Source of the DNA: Modestobacter sp. VKM Ac-2977
GTDB lineage: Bacteria; Actinomycetota; Actinomycetes; Mycobacteriales; Geodermatophilaceae
Direction: 5' to 3'
NCBI RefSeq assembly: GCF_026968045.1
Contig: NZ_JAPVBQ010000002.1
Span: 732,933 to 796,932 of the forward strand
DNA length: 64,000 bases
Made by a program: the position numbers and the translations under genes. Shown one piece after another: positions 62,068 to 64,000 of this stretch; within the stretch, counting starts at the first letter, position 1, and each line of letters begins with the position of its first letter. A model generated the notes under the pieces. That model was given only the letters and a program-made list of their open reading frames with translations. It searched no databases and was not told where the DNA came from.

Positions 62068-63018
62068 TCAGAGCAGCGCGGGGAGCAGCAACAGCAGGGT
62101 GGGCACCAGGAGCAGGGCGACCGCGCTGGCGAGTGCGGCCCAGCGGGCCCGGGTGGGCAGCGGGTCCGCTGGTGCGAGCAGCCGGCGCACCCGGACCGCG
62201 ACCGGTCCCCCGGTGACCGCGAGCGCCCCCTCCGGCACCTGGCCCCCTGCCCCACCGGCGGCGGCCACGATCGCGACGGCGAGGGTCCGCCGCGGGTCCG
62301 GCCCGGAGAGCGAGCGCAGGGCGACGTCGTCGGCGCGCATCTCGACCAGGTCGCGCACCCCGTCGTGCGCCCGGTCGGCCGCCGGCAGCACCGGCAGCGC
62401 CGCCCGCCAGGCGACGAAGGGCAGCAGCAGCAGGTGGTGGTGCTCGCGCAGGTGCGCCCGTTCGTGGGCCACGACGGCGTCCAGCTGCGCACCGTCCAGC
62501 TCGGCCACCATGCCGGAGGAGAGCACCAGCAACGGGCGCGCCCCGGGGATGCAGAACGCCACCGGTGCGGGGTGGTCGAGCAGCAGCGTCTCCTCCGCCG
62601 ACGCCCGCTCCCCCGACGACGCGCCGGGCCGGACGAGCAGTTCCAGCAGCGCGCGGTGCCGCCGCCGGGTGCGCGCGGTGCGGACGCCGGAGAGCGCGAG
62701 CACCCCCAGCAGCTCCAGCGTCAGCACCGCGGCGAGGGTCTGGGCGACCCAGTGGTCACCGCGCACCGGTTCGGCGCTGGGCTGCCGGGTCACCCAGTGC
62801 CACCACGCCTCGGGGAGCGAGTGCCCCCAGGGCGCGAGCCCGTGCACCAGCAGCGCGCCGATGATCGCCAGGCCACCGGCCAGGCCGATCGCCTGCCAGC
62901 AGACCAGGGCCGCGAGCGGGTCACGCCGGGGCCAGCGGGCCCGGGCCAGCGCGGCCGGCACCGGCCAGGCGAGGAGCGCGGCGAGGACGCCGAGCGCCAG
63001 GGCGGTCGCCGGGAGCAC
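62068..63018 (-). CDS. M56 family membrane metallopeptidase (BlaR1-like without sensor)
   Basis: The 316-residue protein has about five membrane segments and a cytosolic gluzincin site VVAHERAHLREHHH (HExxH), with EMRADDVAL supplying the third ligand region. No extracellular penicillin-binding sensor domain follows. M56 peptidases of this type are thought to inactivate the partner BlaI-type repressor. It starts 2 bp after the blaI-like stop, so the two form an operon. The signal it senses is unknown. Confidence 0.85.
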   Translation of the reverse strand: MLPATALALGVLAALLAWPVPAALARARWPRRDPLAALVCWQAIGLAGGLAIIGALLVHGLAPWGHSLPEAWWHWVTRQPSAEPVRGDHWVAQTLAAVLTLELLGVLALSGVRTARTRRRHRALLELLVRPGASSGERASAEETLLLDHPAPVAFCIPGARPLLVLSSGMVAELDGAQLDAVVAHERAHLREHHHLLLLPFVAWRAALPVLPAADRAHDGVRDLVEMRADDVALRSLSGPDPRRTLAVAIVAAAGGAGGQVPEGALAVTGGPVAVRVRRLLAPADPLPTRARWAALASAVALLLVPTLLLLLPALL

Positions 63019-63020
63019 GC

Positions 63021-63398
63021 TCAGCGAACGCCGGTGGCGTCCGGACCGGCCGCTGTGCCGCCGCCGAGCAGTTCACGGAGCATGGCGGCGTCCTCGGCGT
63101 CGACGCTGCCGACGAACCGGGCCAGCGCTGCTTGCCGGTCACCCGCCTGGCCGAGCACCTCGTGCATGAGCTCGGCCGCGTGCGCCTCGCGCGTGGCCCG
63201 GGGGGCGAAGCGCCGGGGGCGCCGGTCGTCGTGGACGACGAAGCCCTTCTGCTCCAGCCGGCTGAGCACGGTGTGCACCGTGGTCAGCGCGAGCCCGCGG
63301 TCGGCCAGCTCGGCCTGCAGTTCGGGCGCGCTGATCGGACCGGCGGCCGCCCACAGCCGGTCCATGAGTGTGCGCTCCAACTCACCAAGTGAGGCCAT
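63021..63398 (-). CDS. BlaI/MecI/CopY family repressor
   Basis: The 125-residue winged-helix protein opens MASLGELERTLMDRLW. It has PISAPELQAELADRGLALTTVHTVLSRLEQKGFV (recognition helix), a wing with DDRRPRRFAP, and a dimerisation helix DRQAALARFV. ATG 63398 follows GAGGAGGGAC. It is divergent from cydA across an array of GTAGAA/TTCTAC half-sites, so it probably represses itself, the M56 gene and possibly the cytochrome bd operon. Confidence 0.9.
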   Translation of the reverse strand: MASLGELERTLMDRLWAAAGPISAPELQAELADRGLALTTVHTVLSRLEQKGFVVHDDRRPRRFAPRATREAHAAELMHEVLGQAGDRQAALARFVGSVDAEDAAMLRELLGGGTAAGPDATGVR

Positions 63399-63445
63399 TG
63401 GTCCCTCCTCTGTCCGGTGTCTCACAGCCGATGGTCTCTGCGGGT

Positions 63446-63504
63446 CGTAGACGAGAAGTTCTACGAAGCGTAGAAATGAGTTCTACGACATGTAGAAGAC
63501 TACG
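63446..63504. promoter_or_regulatory. BlaI-type operator array between blaI and cydA
   Basis: Half-sites GTAGA/TCTAC alternate at 63446, 63459, 63469, 63481 and 63491, with a CTACG at 63500. Perfect pairs include CGTAGAA-N5-TTCTACG (63469-63487) and TTCTA-N7-TAGAA (63481-63497). BlaI/MecI repressors bind related GTAG/CTAC dyads. Confidence 0.65.
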
Positions 63505-63535
63505 CGCCGTCGTAGGAGACAGGGAGGCAACAGTC

Positions 63536-64000
63536 GTGGACGTCCTGGACGTAGCGCGCTGGCAGTTCGGGATCACCACCGTCTACCACTTCATGATGGT
63601 CCCGCTGACCATCGGGCTCGGGATCCTGCTGGTGGTCATGCACACGATGTGGGTGCGCACCGACAACCCCGAGTGGCTGCGGATGACCCGGTTCTGGGGT
63701 CGCATCTACCTGATCAACTTCGTCCTCGGGGTGGCCACCGGGCTGGTCCAGGAGTTCCAGTTCGGGCTCGCCTGGAGCGAGTACAGCCGGTTCGTCGGCG
63801 ACGTCTTCGGGTCGCTGCTCGCCCTCGAGGCCCTGCTGGCCTTCTTCCTCGAGTCGACCTTCCTCGGCCTGTGGATCTTCGGCTGGGGCCGGATCCCGAA
63901 GAAGGTGCACCTCGCCGCGCTCTGGGCGGCGGTGATCGGCTCGATCGTCAGCGCGTACTTCATCATCGCGGCCAACTCGTGGATGCAGCACCCGGTCGGG
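63536..64000 (+). CDS. cydA: cytochrome bd ubiquinol oxidase subunit I (5' part)
   Basis: The first 155 residues (VDVLDVARWQFGITTVYHFMMVPLTIGL) show the CydA N-terminus, including the His of helix I (YHFMMVPLTIG) and the second-helix NFVLGVATGLVQEFQFGLAW signature. The gene runs beyond the window end. CydA binds haems b558, b595 and d and reduces oxygen with high affinity. GTG 63536 follows GGGAGG. The divergent BlaI/M56 pair is a plausible regulator. Confidence 0.93.
   Translation, partial: MDVLDVARWQFGITTVYHFMMVPLTIGLGILLVVMHTMWVRTDNPEWLRMTRFWGRIYLINFVLGVATGLVQEFQFGLAWSEYSRFVGDVFGSLLALEALLAFFLESTFLGLWIFGWGRIPKKVHLAALWAAVIGSIVSAYFIIAANSWMQHPVG

Overview
The window is chromosomal DNA of a very GC-rich actinobacterium. 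Coding density is high, GTG starts are common, and many transcripts look leaderless: a TANNNT-like -10 hexamer sits about 6-7 nt before the start codon. The order DUF4193 - cei (LytR_C) - suhB - ppgK - sigA - YihY - DUF3039 - DUF3099 - sigB - DtxR resembles the Mycobacterium tuberculosis Rv2699c-Rv2711 region as I recall it. Gene content and composition suggest the Geodermatophilaceae (Blastococcus, Modestobacter or Geodermatophilus), but that is an inference. I see no tRNA, rRNA, CRISPR array, insertion sequence or prophage.

Layout. 1-6.1 kb is a conserved housekeeping core: inositol-phosphatase family, polyphosphate glucokinase and the principal sigma factor. 6.1-12.4 kb holds a large VanW-type envelope protein, a YihY membrane protein, pseudouridine catabolism genes (psuG and a PfkB kinase) and small conserved proteins. 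12.6-19.7 kb holds a HhH-GPD repair protein, a PepSY protein divergent from a two-component system, furA-katG, and a DUF305 protein. 19.7-25 kb holds a membrane protein, a LysM-polysaccharide deacetylase, DUF808, D-aminoacyl-tRNA deacylase and a sigB-type sigma factor. 25-33.7 kb holds a protein acetylation/deacetylation operon (acuC plus GNAT-acyl-CoA-synthetase fusion), a DtxR/IdeR regulator, an S9 peptidase, DUF4192 and a Dabb protein.

33.7-38.6 kb is a compact glycan-type cluster: GT4, methyltransferase, alpha/alpha-toroid protein and two GT2 enzymes. 39.5-46.7 kb is the most distinctive locus. A Sfp-type phosphopantetheinyl transferase is divergent, across a 43 percent GC promoter region, from a 1384-residue single-module Pls/PosA-type non-ribosomal peptide synthetase (A-T, six membrane segments, three C-terminal domains). 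Two closely spaced genes follow, a multi-spanning acyltransferase-like protein and a BPL_N/amidotransferase-like protein, and a long hairpin closes the set. This architecture is the one known for epsilon-poly-lysine synthetase, so the locus may make a cationic amino-acid homopolymer.

46.8-64 kb carries a secreted alpha/beta hydrolase, an M1 lipoprotein peptidase, a DksA/TraR protein, YibE/F with a methyltransferase, a FluG-like amidohydrolase and a glutamine synthetase homologue, a TetR-MFS efflux pair, a second YihY, a sigma factor with a membrane partner, hsp20-merR, a quinone-reductase-like MDR enzyme, and BlaI/M56 divergent from cydA (cut by the window end) across an array of BlaI-like half-sites.
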